NCBI RefSeq assembly: GCF_900102535.1
Contig: NZ_FNBP01000004.1
Location: forward strand, 1-64,000
Length of the DNA stretch: 64,000 nucleotides
Source: Sulfitobacter delicatus
GTDB taxonomy: Bacteria; Pseudomonadota; Alphaproteobacteria; Rhodobacterales; Rhodobacteraceae
Reading direction: 5' to 3'
Shown here: in pieces, positions 8,970-18,027 of the stretch
How positions within the stretch are numbered: position 1 is the stretch's first letter
Layout of the letters: every line of letters begins with the position of its first letter
Translations under genes and position numbers: made by a program
The notes under the pieces: model-generated
Database searches by the model: none
What the model saw: only the letters and a program-made list of their open reading frames with translations
Told to the model about the DNA's origin: nothing

Positions 8970-11324
8970 TCAGCTTTCCATATCGAGGGCGAGCGCATAG
9001 GCCACGCGCTCTGTCGCGGTGAGGTCGATGGCCAAAGACTGGCGGTACAGGTCTTGGAACTCGGGGTTCTGGTGCAATTCTTCTGCTTTGGCGCGGTGCC
9101 AAGCGCAGCCCGCGTCATGCAAACCGCGCAGGCGGGTATCGGCGAACAAGCGGTCCATCTCGGCCCGCAACCGAGGCAGGTTGCGCTGGATCGAGACATC
9201 GCGGTGGTCGTTCCAATCCATGCGGATCCAGTAATTCAGTCCAATCGAGCGGTCCACATGCAACGCCCGTCCGCGTTGCCGTTTAATAAGAAAGGACTCT
9301 GCCGAGCGCAGCGCATAGTGATTGAGTTGCAGCAGGTCATAGCCAATGTTGCTCTTGGACGACCGCCAGCCGTTGTTCAGTGCGTCCTTGGTCATGTCCT
9401 GACCCGAGCCGTTCACCCATTTGACCGACGCCGCAGCGGCTTCATCAAGTTTGTTGGGGCGGTGGCAGGAAATCTTGGCGTAAGCGCCGATGTTGCGCGA
9501 GAGGGTTTTGTAGCCCCAGACCGTATGGGGTTTGGGGCAAAAGCTCGGCGCGGCACTGTCGAATTGTTCGATCACCGGTGCATCAGAAAGCCCTGTGACG
9601 CCGTTATGACCAAAAAGCCGCCAAGTCATCGCGACATTGGTGGCGTCCGGCACGGCGGCAAAGAAATCGTCAAGCGTGCCATTGCCGGTGCGGATATTAA
9701 CGAACTCATCCACATCGATATGCGCGAACCAGTCGGCATTCTGGATCAACGGCTCCTTCATCGAGCGGTTCAGCGCATGTTGCTGGGGGGAGTTGCCTTT
9801 CCAATTGTCATTATTGCGGTGCTGAAGGATATCCATCTCTTGCAACCGATCCAGCAAGGCATCCGTGCCGTCAGAGCAGCCATTGGTGTAGATTAGGAAA
9901 TTGTCGAAACCGATGGCGCGGTGATAGGCGACCCATTCAATGATATAGGGTGCCTCGTCTTTCATACAGCCGACGATGACATTGCCACTGCGCCCCGGAG
10001 CGAGGTTGCGCGGCGGGGCGGGGGCATAGGGCGCGGCAGGCTTGTCTTCGCCTTCTGGTGCCGCGCCGTTGTGAGGGCGGAACGGGCTGCTCAGGATCAT
10101 TTCGTGGTTCACTTTGATCCGGTTCAGCAATTGCGCATTCTCCGCCTGCCGGTCAGCAGAGGTTTCCGGCCCGAGCAGCATGGCCTCGAACTTTGCCCCA
10201 GAGCGGCGCGCGGTTTCCGCATCCGCACGTTTCTGGGCGAGCGGTATCGCAGTGGTTCTGATCCGGTGCGCAAATGCGGTGAGATACTGCGTTGCACGGA
10301 ACCCGAAACCGGGGTCAGGCTCCACCCATGTGGGTGCAGCAGCGTCGGGGGTGAGCGCGTCTTGCAAAGCGGGAAAGCGCGCAACCAGTTCAGCATTATC
10401 GGCTGCGAAATGGTCCGAGATCGGGGCTAGGCTGCCCGGCGAAAGGGGCGCGCCGTCGATCTGCAAAGCCTGCAACATCTGGCTCCACGTGCTGCGCGGG
10501 CAGGAGATATCATGAACCTGAAGGTAGCGGATCAACACGTCATTAAACTGACGCATCCGCGCAATCCAAGGGTCGGGCAGGGCGGGGGGGAGCCGCCCCG
10601 GTTCGACAGGGCCGAGCGGGGAGTCGAGTTCGAGCAAATCGTCGAGCTCTGCCGCGCCATGGGCCGTGTAAAGTTGGTCCAGATCGAGCGGGCGGAACGA
10701 TAACTTCTCAGCGCCGAAGGCCTCAGCCCAATGGCGGTGCAAGGCTCTGTAATCAAGCCAGAACGGCGCGTTCTGGATATCTGGAAAGAGGCCAAAGTCA
10801 GGGGCGCCGTCGCGCTTTTCGAGCGACGCCTGCCACCAGTCGTCGGTTCCCACGAGCGCCAGTTCTAGTTGCAATGTATGGCGGCGGCCTTCTGTCACCG
10901 CAAAGGCGTATTGCGCCGCGAGCAGCCGGGCCTGTTCATCCACATGCGCGACGACGCGGATGTCATCGAAATGAGGTGCGAGCAGCGCATGCAGGCGTTC
11001 GATCTCTGCTGGACTCGACAGGAGATTGCCAAGCTGTGCGGCGCTGAACACCACATGCTGTGCTGTCGTGTCTGCCAGATCACGTGGGATCAGCGCGGCG
11101 AATTCATCGCGCAGTGTCGCTCCTACGAGCGCACTGTCCAGCCCCCGGCGATAGCGCAGCAACCCTACGGCGTCCGGCTCAGCACAGGCCGCATAAAGCC
11201 GTACATGGTTCCACTCCGCCGCAAGAATGCCGCGTTTGTGCAGCGCCTCCCGGTGCTGGCTGAGCATATTGCGCAACCGCGCCGCGCCCTTTTCAGTCGG
11301 GCCGATCAGAAGGGTCAGACGCAT
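8970..11324 (-). CDS. Two-domain protein: unrecognised N-terminal half fused to a GT2-type glycosyltransferase
   Basis: 784 residues. The C-terminal third (about 447-784) is a clear Glyco_tranf_2_4 domain: VIVGCMKDEAPYIIEWVAYH, then NGCSDGTDALLDRLQEM and the DVDEF motif at 537-541. It is closest to its neighbours in this operon. The first roughly 330 residues begin MRLTLLIGPTEKGAARLRNML, which looks like a sulfotransferase-type P-loop strand and helix with the catalytic loop decayed, and continue with strands compatible with that fold. A Pro/Ala linker lies at about 420-447. Its 3' end is 3 bases from the FkbM start, and its start overlaps the upstream sulfotransferase stop by one base. The N-terminal assignment is tentative. 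Confidence 0.75.
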   Translation of the reverse strand: MRLTLLIGPTEKGAARLRNMLSQHREALHKRGILAAEWNHVRLYAACAEPDAVGLLRYRRGLDSALVGATLRDEFAALIPRDLADTTAQHVVFSAAQLGNLLSSPAEIERLHALLAPHFDDIRVVAHVDEQARLLAAQYAFAVTEGRRHTLQLELALVGTDDWWQASLEKRDGAPDFGLFPDIQNAPFWLDYRALHRHWAEAFGAEKLSFRPLDLDQLYTAHGAAELDDLLELDSPLGPVEPGRLPPALPDPWIARMRQFNDVLIRYLQVHDISCPRSTWSQMLQALQIDGAPLSPGSLAPISDHFAADNAELVARFPALQDALTPDAAAPTWVEPDPGFGFRATQYLTAFAHRIRTTAIPLAQKRADAETARRSGAKFEAMLLGPETSADRQAENAQLLNRIKVNHEMILSSPFRPHNGAAPEGEDKPAAPYAPAPPRNLAPGRSGNVIVGCMKDEAPYIIEWVAYHRAIGFDNFLIYTNGCSDGTDALLDRLQEMDILQHRNNDNWKGNSPQQHALNRSMKEPLIQNADWFAHIDVDEFVNIRTGNGTLDDFFAAVPDATNVAMTWRLFGHNGVTGLSDAPVIEQFDSAAPSFCPKPHTVWGYKTLSRNIGAYAKISCHRPNKLDEAAAASVKWVNGSGQDMTKDALNNGWRSSKSNIGYDLLQLNHYALRSAESFLIKRQRGRALHVDRSIGLNYWIRMDWNDHRDVSIQRNLPRLRAEMDRLFADTRLRGLHDAGCAWHRAKAEELHQNPEFQDLYRQSLAIDLTATERVAYALALDMES

Positions 11325-11959
11325 TATCCAGCCTCCGCAGAAGCAGGTTTACCACTGTTGCTCTGGCCCCACCAAGGCAGATCAATGCCTAGGTAGTCCG
11401 CGATCCGATCCCGCGCGCCGGGGTCTTCGATGTCAAACTCCAGAAAGTTGTCACAGCCCTGAAAGACCCGTCGGCAGAACGCATAATGCGCCCCGATCCA
11501 GCGGGCGAGTTCGTCCTCCGACCGGCCAAAGCCACGGGGCAGGCCCGGCACATCCGCGGCCGGCAAGCGCCGGCGGCCCAGATTGTTCCAGCGCATCATA
11601 CTATTGGCCGTCTTAGCCGGATCGCGGTGTGACAGCAGAAATTTGACCTCGGGGTGATGGGTCTGGATGGCACTCAACACGCCGTAGTCGGTCTGCGGCC
11701 ACAGGCTGCGGTCATGGCGCACGGCGCTCATCTCATTGACCACATCGAACTCCCCCAGCCGCGCCAAAGGGTCGCCGCTGTCGAAGTAATCCGCATAGAT
11801 GATCCGCCCCACATGCTCGCCTAGCATATCTTCGCGGCGGCTCTGCCCCTTGCGAATACGCCAATCCGCCACCGTCAGCCCCGCATGGCGCAGCGCGTCG
11901 GTAAGCGTGGTGGTGCCAGTCTTGGGCAGACCCAGATTAATGATACGCGGACCGGTCAT
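11324..11959 (-). CDS. Sulfotransferase-family protein
   Basis: 211 residues. The PAPS 5'-phosphosulfate-binding loop is clear at the N-terminus (NLGLPKTGTTTLTDALRHAG, residues 8-27). The 3'-phosphate region appears as LLSHRDPAKTANSMMRWN. Such enzymes move a sulfo group from PAPS to a sugar or other hydroxyl. It overlaps the upstream glycosyltransferase by 4 bases (ATGA) and the downstream fusion gene by one base. Sulfation of the glycan built by its neighbours is inference from context. Confidence 0.85.
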   Translation of the reverse strand: MTGPRIINLGLPKTGTTTLTDALRHAGLTVADWRIRKGQSRREDMLGEHVGRIIYADYFDSGDPLARLGEFDVVNEMSAVRHDRSLWPQTDYGVLSAIQTHHPEVKFLLSHRDPAKTANSMMRWNNLGRRRLPAADVPGLPRGFGRSEDELARWIGAHYAFCRRVFQGCDNFLEFDIEDPGARDRIADYLGIDLPWWGQSNSGKPASAEAG

Positions 11960-12975
11960 GTCAGGCCGATCTCTTCGCGCAAATTGGCTTCGGCAGCGCC
12001 ATATGGGCTGGCCGCGCGCAACTGGTCGCGCATCTCGCGGTAGGTCGGATCAGCGAGCAATGCATCCCGCCGCGCACGGTGGGCCGCGACCGCAGCCGCA
12101 TGTAAGTCGGCGATACCCGGCAATTCCGCAAGCCGCGCCATTTCCTCTTTCAATGCGGGCAGATAGCGCAGAATGCTCTCATCGCGCCAAGCAGCATCAT
12201 TGCGGTCGCGCCAATAGCTGTCGTCAAAGGCGCGATGCTCGCGGTTTACATCGCCGCGGTCGTTTTTAACCAGATAGCTGTCGAGCGAGCGCAACGCATA
12301 GTGGTTCAACGTCGCAAAACGCCGCGCCCCACGGGCGGGAAAGGCACGGATGCGGCGTTTGTTGGCAGCACTTTGGAACCGGGGCGGCACCTGCCGTCCG
12401 GCACCGTCGGTCCAATGCGGTTGGTGCTTGCTGTCGTCGTGAAAGGGCCGATGCGCGCCATAGTAGCCAAGCGGGAAATCCTGTCGGACAAGGCTCTTCA
12501 CCTCAATCGCTGTCTCGGCACCCCAGATGTCAGGATTATGGCTGTAGGGAAACTGCGCGATAATCGGGGCGTCGACAAATTCTTCAACTCCGCCATTGGC
12601 AAAGAACTGGAAACTGACCGAGATCGCCTGCGGATGACCACAGGCTTTGATCAGCGCCGGGATCGTATGGTCGCCCACATGGATGTTCAGAAACTCATCT
12701 ACGTCAGCCACCCAGGCCCAATCGGCCTCCTTCACCACCGCATGACGCCGCGCATCCTTGAGCGCTTGCATCTGGTAATTGCGATTGGTGGCAGGGTTCG
12801 GCAAATGTGTGACAATGCCATGCTCTTGCAGACGGTCGAGCAACTGGTCCGTCCCATCGCTGCAATCGTTGGAATAAAACAAAAAGTCGCTCACCCCGAT
12901 CACCCGGTTGAAAGCGATCCATTCCAGCAGGAAGGGCCCTTCGTTCTTCACGCAGGTTACTGCCGTGATGCGCAT
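11956..12975 (-). CDS. Glycosyltransferase family 2-type protein, first gene of the operon
   Basis: 339 residues, opening MRITAVTCVKNEGPFLLEWI, with SNDCSDGTDQLLDRLQEHG and the catalytic DVDEF at 91-95. It belongs to the same Glyco_tranf_2_4 family as the last gene and the C-terminus of the third gene of this cluster. The five genes run 12975 to 7211 with overlaps or gaps of at most 4 bases. The operon promoter should lie in the 182 bases before this gene, which also serve the divergent moxR gene; I see no regulator site there. Confidence 0.86.
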   Translation of the reverse strand: MRITAVTCVKNEGPFLLEWIAFNRVIGVSDFLFYSNDCSDGTDQLLDRLQEHGIVTHLPNPATNRNYQMQALKDARRHAVVKEADWAWVADVDEFLNIHVGDHTIPALIKACGHPQAISVSFQFFANGGVEEFVDAPIIAQFPYSHNPDIWGAETAIEVKSLVRQDFPLGYYGAHRPFHDDSKHQPHWTDGAGRQVPPRFQSAANKRRIRAFPARGARRFATLNHYALRSLDSYLVKNDRGDVNREHRAFDDSYWRDRNDAAWRDESILRYLPALKEEMARLAELPGIADLHAAAVAAHRARRDALLADPTYREMRDQLRAASPYGAAEANLREEIGLT

Positions 12976-13157
12976 ATCAGGCCGCGCCTCGGCGGCATGT
13001 GCTCTTGCTCTGTGCCATATCTGCCCCTGTGGCCTCGTTGTTCTCGATGACCGTCAATTATTGGTTAAGACTATGGCATTGAGGGCAATTCGCGTCAATT
13101 GGCGCGGCGCGTGTCTGCCCCCTTGACGGCGGGAGACGGGAATGCACCACTGGCCTC

Positions 13158-14066
13158 ATGAAAAACATTGATACCATCGACGCGGTTCAAGAGATGCTAA
13201 GCGCGCAAGGCTATGTCTGCGACCGCGCACTTGGCGTGGTGGTCTTCCTCAGCCTCACCCTAGGCCGCCCCCTATTTCTCGAAGGCGAGGCGGGCGTGGG
13301 CAAGACCGAGATCGCCAAAGCTCTCGCCTCTGGGCTGGGCCGACGGCTGATCCGCCTGCAATGCTACGAAGGGCTTGACGCTTCCAGCGCCGTCTATGAA
13401 TGGAATTTCCCGGCGCAGATGGTCGCGATCCGCACGGCAGAGGCAGGCGGCGGCGCAGACCGCAAGGCGCTGACCCAAGAGCTCTTCAGCGACGACTACC
13501 TTATCGAGCGCCCGCTGTTGGAGGCCCTCCGCCCCGATCCCGCCGGCCCGCCGGTGTTGCTGATTGACGAACTGGACCGTACCGATGCCCCCTTCGAAGC
13601 CTTCCTGCTCGAAGCGCTCAGCGACTTTCAGGTCACGATCCCCGAGCTTGGCACCATCAGCGCCCCTGAGCCGCCCATTGTCATCCTGACCTCTAACCGC
13701 ACGCGGGAGGTGCATGACGCACTCAAGCGACGTTGCCTGTATCACTGGGTCGACTACCCCGATGCCGAACGCGAAATGGCCATCCTGTCCGCTCGCGCAC
13801 CGGAGGCAGCAACGGCACTCAGCCGAGAGGTCGTGGCATTCGTCCAACAACTGCGCACCGAAGACCTATTTAAGAAACCGGGCGTGGCTGAAACGATTGA
13901 CTGGGCCAAATGCCTGCTCGCGCTTGACGTCACGACCCTAAGCCCCGAAGTGATCGCGGACACCCTCGGCGCTGTGCTGAAATACCAAGACGACATCGCC
14001 AAACTACAGGGGTCCGAGGCCGCACGCATTCTAGAGCAAGCCCGTGCCTCTCTAGCCCCCGCATGA
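13158..14066 (+). CDS. MoxR-family AAA+ ATPase
   Basis: 302 residues. Walker A GEAGVGKT is at 43-50, Walker B LLIDELD at 134-140, and sensor-1 is in IVILTSNRTREVHDAL. MoxR ATPases act as chaperones that insert cofactors or activate partner complexes, usually together with a von Willebrand factor A protein, and that partner is the next gene. Pairs of this kind are often found with CO-dehydrogenase-type genes, but no such gene is nearby, so the client is unknown. Confidence 0.9.
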   Translation: MKNIDTIDAVQEMLSAQGYVCDRALGVVVFLSLTLGRPLFLEGEAGVGKTEIAKALASGLGRRLIRLQCYEGLDASSAVYEWNFPAQMVAIRTAEAGGGADRKALTQELFSDDYLIERPLLEALRPDPAGPPVLLIDELDRTDAPFEAFLLEALSDFQVTIPELGTISAPEPPIVILTSNRTREVHDALKRRCLYHWVDYPDAEREMAILSARAPEAATALSREVVAFVQQLRTEDLFKKPGVAETIDWAKCLLALDVTTLSPEVIADTLGAVLKYQDDIAKLQGSEAARILEQARASLAPA

Positions 14067-14126
14067 TGCTCTTTTTGGCCAAAAATACTTCGGAGGTTTG
14101 GAGGCAGCGCCTCCAATCAGCCATTC

Positions 14127-15389
14127 ATGGCTGAACAACTCCCCCTTGATTTGCCGGACGATCCGAAACTTGCCGGCAATATTACCCATTTCGCCCGCGC
14201 CCTGCGCCGTGCGGGCCTATCGATCGGGCCGGGCCGGGTGGTGGAGGCGGTGCAGGCGGTGGCTGCGGTCGGTTTTACAAGCCGCCGCGATTTCTACTGG
14301 ACGCTCCATGCCTGCTTTGTCAGCCGCCCCGAGCACGCACGGGTTTTCGCGCAGATCTTCCGTCTCTATTGGCGGGACCCGCGGTATCTGGAGCATATGA
14401 TGGCGGCCATGCTGCCTGCGATCCGGGGCGTGCAGGAAGACCGGCCTGCCACCCCGGCGGAGAAACGCGCGGCGGAGGCTTTGCTAGATGGGGCCGAAGC
14501 GCCAGAGGCCGAAGGCCAGTTGGAACCTGAGGAAACGCTGGTCGAGGTTGATGCCAGCCTCACAATGTCCGCGCGCGAACGGTTGCGCAGCCTTGATTTC
14601 GAACAGATGAGCCTAGCCGAGATGGCGGAGGCGAAGCGGATGTTGGCGCGGTTGGAACTGCCTGTGCCGCCCATGCCAAGCCGTCGTGGCATTGCTTCGG
14701 CACGTGGGCGGATCGACGTGCCCCGCTCAATGAAAGCCGCGCTCAGACGTGGGGGCGAGATGGAGCGGCTATATCGCATGAAGCCGCGTGAGCGCTATCC
14801 CAACCTCGTCGTGCTCTGCGACATCTCGGGTTCTATGAGCCAATACAGCCGGGTGATCCTGCATTTCCTGCATGCGGTCGCGAACCGTAAAGGCGCGGGC
14901 TGGGCGCAGGTGCATGGGTTCACCTTTGGCACCCGGCTCACAAATATCACGCGCCATCTCACCACGCGGGACGTTGATGCAGCCTTAGCCGCGGCGGGAG
15001 CGCAGGCGCAGGATTGGGAGGGCGGTACCCGAATTGGCAGCGCCTTGGCCGCCTTTAATCGCGACTGGTCGCGCAGGGTCATGGGGCAGGGGGCGGTTGT
15101 GCTGCTGATCACCGACGGGCTGGATCGGGATGACCCGATGGAACTGGCGCGGCAGATGCAGCGGTTGCAGCTTAGCGCAGGCCGGGTGATTTGGCTGAAC
15201 CCGCTGCTCAGGTGGGACGGCTTTGCGCCGAAGGCGGCGGGGATCCGGGCGATAATGCCCTATGTCGACAGTTTTCGGGCGGGGCATTCGATTGCGTCTT
15301 TGGAAGCGCTGGCCGAAGCGATCTCAAAGCCTGATGATCTGGGGGAGAAGGCGCGAATGATGGCAGGAATGGCGTCCGAGGGAGGATGA
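14127..15389 (+). CDS. VWA-domain protein, CoxE-like
   Basis: 420 residues. The C-terminal half is a von Willebrand A domain with the metal-site motif DISGS at residues 232-236, followed by the conserved GTRIGSALAAFN (the MIDAS Thr) and LLITDGLDRDDP. The N-terminal half is helical with a charged Glu/Ala linker at about 110-145, as in CoxE/DUF58-like partners of MoxR. It begins 60 bases after the MoxR gene and is very probably co-transcribed. Together they likely form an ATP-driven maturation module. Confidence 0.88.
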   Translation: MAEQLPLDLPDDPKLAGNITHFARALRRAGLSIGPGRVVEAVQAVAAVGFTSRRDFYWTLHACFVSRPEHARVFAQIFRLYWRDPRYLEHMMAAMLPAIRGVQEDRPATPAEKRAAEALLDGAEAPEAEGQLEPEETLVEVDASLTMSARERLRSLDFEQMSLAEMAEAKRMLARLELPVPPMPSRRGIASARGRIDVPRSMKAALRRGGEMERLYRMKPRERYPNLVVLCDISGSMSQYSRVILHFLHAVANRKGAGWAQVHGFTFGTRLTNITRHLTTRDVDAALAAAGAQAQDWEGGTRIGSALAAFNRDWSRRVMGQGAVVLLITDGLDRDDPMELARQMQRLQLSAGRVIWLNPLLRWDGFAPKAAGIRAIMPYVDSFRAGHSIASLEALAEAISKPDDLGEKARMMAGMASEGG

Positions 15390-15426
15390 CAGGGGGGGGT
15401 GGCTGCGGGTCTCTCCAAAACCAGAA

Positions 15427-15584
15427 GGTTTCAAAGCCACCCTTGCTCGGTCCCTGCCTGTCACCCGCCTGTCGTCGGCGCAAGCGAAATAGCCGTATCC
15501 CCTGAAGGGGCCCCTCGGCGATTTAGCTTGCCCCGCCGCCCTGCACGCGACCGTTTGGTCCCAAGCAAGGGCGGCTCCGAAACC
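15427..15584. repeat. 158-bp nested imperfect palindrome between convergent genes
   Basis: Bases 15427-15450 and 15561-15584 are inverted copies (20 of 24 match; shared blocks GGTTTC, AGCC, CCCTTGCT, GG). Bases 15480-15494 and 15517-15531 are a second inverted pair (13 of 15). Both pairs have the same centre (15505.5), and the stretch between them matches about 15 of 29, so this is one decayed palindrome. There is no T tract and no gene inside. It could be a palindromic repeat/MITE remnant or a shared terminator. Confidence 0.75.
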
Positions 15585-15592
15585 AGAGTTTC

Positions 15593-17752
15593 TTAGGCAA
15601 AGGTCTGCGCGAAGGTGCTGCGGTAGGTGGCGCGCAGGTCGGCGAGGAGGGCCGAGGCGCTGCCGAAGCTGATCTTTTCGCCGCCGAAGGCGCCGACTTG
15701 GGTGACCGGGACGCAGGCGTCTTTGCCAGCGGCGATCAGGGTCTCGGCGGCTTCGGCGGTGCAGGCCACGAGGTAACGGGCTTGGTCTTCGCCAAAGAGG
15801 GTAGCGGTGTCGTCGCTCTCAACCTCGACACCAATGCCGGCTGTTTCGGCCAGCTCGAAAGCGGCGAGTGCGAGGCCGCCGTCGCCGAGGTCAGTGCAGG
15901 CAGAGATATGCGCGGCTCGGGCGCGGATGAACTCACCGTGGCGACGCTCTTTGTCCAGATCGACCTGCGGCGCGTCGCCCTCGCGGCGGGCGAAGGCCTC
16001 GGCCAGCAGTGCGGATTGGCCGAGGTGGCTGCCCGCATCGCCGACCAGCAGGGCGACATGGCCTTCGCGCAGGCGGTTGTGGATGATGCCGTCGACATGG
16101 TCGATCAGGCCCACAGCACCGATTGTGGGCGTGGGCAGGATGCCTTTGCCGTCGGTTTCGTTATAGAGCGACACGTTGCCCGACACGATTGGCATGTCGA
16201 GCGCGCCGACGGCTTCGCCGATGCCTTTGATCGCACCGACCAACTGGCCCATGATCTCGGGCTTTTCGGGGTTGCCGAAGTTCAGGTTGTCGGTTGTAGC
16301 CAAGGGTTTGGCGCCCACGGCGCAGAGGTTGCGGTAGGCTTCGGCCACGGCTTGCTTGCCGCCCTCTACGGGGTTTGCTTTGACATAGCGCGGGGTCACG
16401 TCGGAGGTGAAGGCCAGCGCCTTATCGGTACCATGCACCCGCACGATGCCCGCACCAAGGCCGGGCAGGCGGACGGTGTCGCCCATGACCATGGTGTCAT
16501 ATTGCTCATAGACCCAGGCTTTGGAGCTGTGGTTCACGGAGCCTATGAGGGCGCGCAGGCCGTCGATGGGGTCGATGGTAGGCGCGTCGGCGAGCGGCGT
16601 GGCGGCGGGGGTTTCTACCCAGGGGCGGTCGTATTCCGGGGCTGTGGAGGCCAGTTTCGACAGGGGCAGGTCTGCTTTGACTTCGCCGTTGAGGCAGATC
16701 AGGAAGCGGTCTTCGGGGAGGGTTTCGCCGACGATGGCGAAATCGAGGTCCCATTTGTCGAAGACGGCCTTGGCTTCGGCCTCAAGCTCGGGGCGCAGAA
16801 CCATGAGCATGCGCTCTTGGCTTTCGCTGAGCATCATTTCATAGGCGGTCATGTGGGGTTCGCGCGTCGGGACTTTCTCAAGGTCGAGACGCACGCCGAG
16901 GCCGCCTTTGTCGCCCATCTCAACGGCTGAGCAGGTCAGGCCCGCAGCGCCCATGTCTTGGATCGAGATCACGGCACCGGTGGCCATCAACTCCAGCGTG
17001 GCTTCCATCAGGCGTTTTTCGGTGAAGGGGTCGCCGACCTGCACGGTGGGGCGTTTCTCTTCGATGGTGTCATCGAATTCGGCACTGGCCATGGTTGCGC
17101 CGCCGACACCGTCGCGGCCTGTTTTGGCGCCGAGGTAGACCACGGGCATGCCGACACCGGAGGCGGCGGAGTAGAAGATTTTGTCTGCATCCGCGAGGCC
17201 CGCCGCGAAGGCGTTAACCAAGCAGTTGCCGTCATAGGCCGCATCAAAACGCACTTCGCCGCCGACAGTCGGCACGCCGAAACAGTTGCCATAGCCGCCG
17301 ACGCCTTCGACGACGCCGTGCACAAGCTGGCGCGTTTTGGGGTGTTCGGGGCGGCCAAAGCTGAGCGCGTTCATTGCAGCGATCGGGCGCGCGCCCATGG
17401 TGAAGACGTCGCGCAGGATGCCGCCCACGCCGGTCGCAGCCCCTTGATAGGGCTCGATGTAGGAAGGGTGGTTGTGGCTTTCCATCTTAAAGACCAGCGC
17501 TTGGCCGTCGCCGATGTCGACCACGCCTGCGTTTTCGCCGGGGCCGCAGATCACTTGGGGGCCGTCCGTTGGCAGGGTGCGCAGCCATTTTTTGGACGAC
17601 TTATAGGAGCAGTGCTCGTTCCACATGGCCGAGAAAATGCCCATCTCGGTGTAGTTCGGCTCGCGCCCGAGGATGTTGACGACCTCTGCGTATTCCTCGG
17701 GCGTGAACCCGTGGCTGGCGATGAGGTCAGGCGTGATGGCTGGATCTTGCAT
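15593..17752 (-). CDS. purL: Phosphoribosylformylglycinamidine synthase subunit PurL
   Basis: 719 residues, the length of the small PurL of the PurLQS complex. It uses ATP and ammonia delivered by PurQ to make formylglycinamidine ribonucleotide in purine synthesis. Visible are [20 protein letters not shown] near the N-terminus, [25 protein letters not shown] (substrate and metal sites) and the AIR-synthase-like repeat with [14 protein letters not shown] near the C-terminus. The start has no competing upstream ATG. purQ and purS are not adjacent here. A candidate small RNA lies just upstream on the same strand. Confidence 0.96.
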   Translation of the reverse strand: MQDPAITPDLIASHGFTPEEYAEVVNILGREPNYTEMGIFSAMWNEHCSYKSSKKWLRTLPTDGPQVICGPGENAGVVDIGDGQALVFKMESHNHPSYIEPYQGAATGVGGILRDVFTMGARPIAAMNALSFGRPEHPKTRQLVHGVVEGVGGYGNCFGVPTVGGEVRFDAAYDGNCLVNAFAAGLADADKIFYSAASGVGMPVVYLGAKTGRDGVGGATMASAEFDDTIEEKRPTVQVGDPFTEKRLMEATLELMATGAVISIQDMGAAGLTCSAVEMGDKGGLGVRLDLEKVPTREPHMTAYEMMLSESQERMLMVLRPELEAEAKAVFDKWDLDFAIVGETLPEDRFLICLNGEVKADLPLSKLASTAPEYDRPWVETPAATPLADAPTIDPIDGLRALIGSVNHSSKAWVYEQYDTMVMGDTVRLPGLGAGIVRVHGTDKALAFTSDVTPRYVKANPVEGGKQAVAEAYRNLCAVGAKPLATTDNLNFGNPEKPEIMGQLVGAIKGIGEAVGALDMPIVSGNVSLYNETDGKGILPTPTIGAVGLIDHVDGIIHNRLREGHVALLVGDAGSHLGQSALLAEAFARREGDAPQVDLDKERRHGEFIRARAAHISACTDLGDGGLALAAFELAETAGIGVEVESDDTATLFGEDQARYLVACTAEAAETLIAAGKDACVPVTQVGAFGGEKISFGSASALLADLRATYRSTFAQTFA

Positions 17753-17850
17753 GGAGTGTCCCCGGCTGGCGCGTTTGCGCCCTCATACAAGGGGGAGTGC
17801 CGGGGGGGAAGGGGGTTTCGCCTCCATCATGGGAAAGCCAGCGTTGTGCG

Positions 17851-17880
17851 AAAAAAAAGGCCGAGCTAAAAAGCTCGGCC
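17851..17880 (-). terminator. Intrinsic terminator of the candidate sRNA
   Basis: On the minus strand a perfect stem GGCCGAGCT / AGCTCGGCC with a TTTT loop is followed by eight consecutive Ts. This is the best-formed intrinsic terminator in the window. It lies 148 bases beyond the lysR stop and 99 bases before purL. Confidence 0.85.
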
Positions 17881-17935
17881 AAGTCCAACAGGGAGGTATG
17901 AAGCGACGCGCCCTCGGGCTGTCAATCTTCATACC
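17851..17935 (-). ncRNA. Candidate small RNA (about 80 nt) with its own promoter and terminator
   Basis: On the minus strand a perfect 9-bp stem (GGTATGAAG / CTTCATACC, 17935-17927 with 17903-17895) encloses a small inner hairpin. It is followed by an unpaired stretch with CCTCCC (17896-17891), and then a perfect terminator (9-bp stem, 17880-17859) ending in eight Ts. A promoter-like pair lies directly upstream. The CCTCCC could pair with ribosome-binding sites. I do not recognise the family. An alternative is an attenuator in the purL leader, since purL starts 99 bases further on. Confidence 0.6.
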
Positions 17936-17938
17936 GAT

Positions 17939-17967
17939 GAAATAGGAGGCAGGCCTGCCCGGATCAA
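17939..17967 (-). promoter_or_regulatory. Sigma-70-like promoter for the candidate sRNA
   Basis: On the minus strand TTGATC (17967-17962) and TATTTC (17944-17939) are separated by exactly 17 bases. Transcription would start about 6-7 bases later, at the foot of the first sRNA hairpin. Confidence 0.45.
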
Positions 17968-18027
17968 GGCTATTTCGTTCAGTGGAACATCATGGCCGCT
18001 ATGCGTTTGGCGCATGGCTGATTGGGC

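Noticed and set aside
15399..15596. 65-aa plus-strand frame between the VWA and purL genes
   Set aside because: It lies inside the 158-bp palindrome and has no ribosome-binding site or recognisable sequence.
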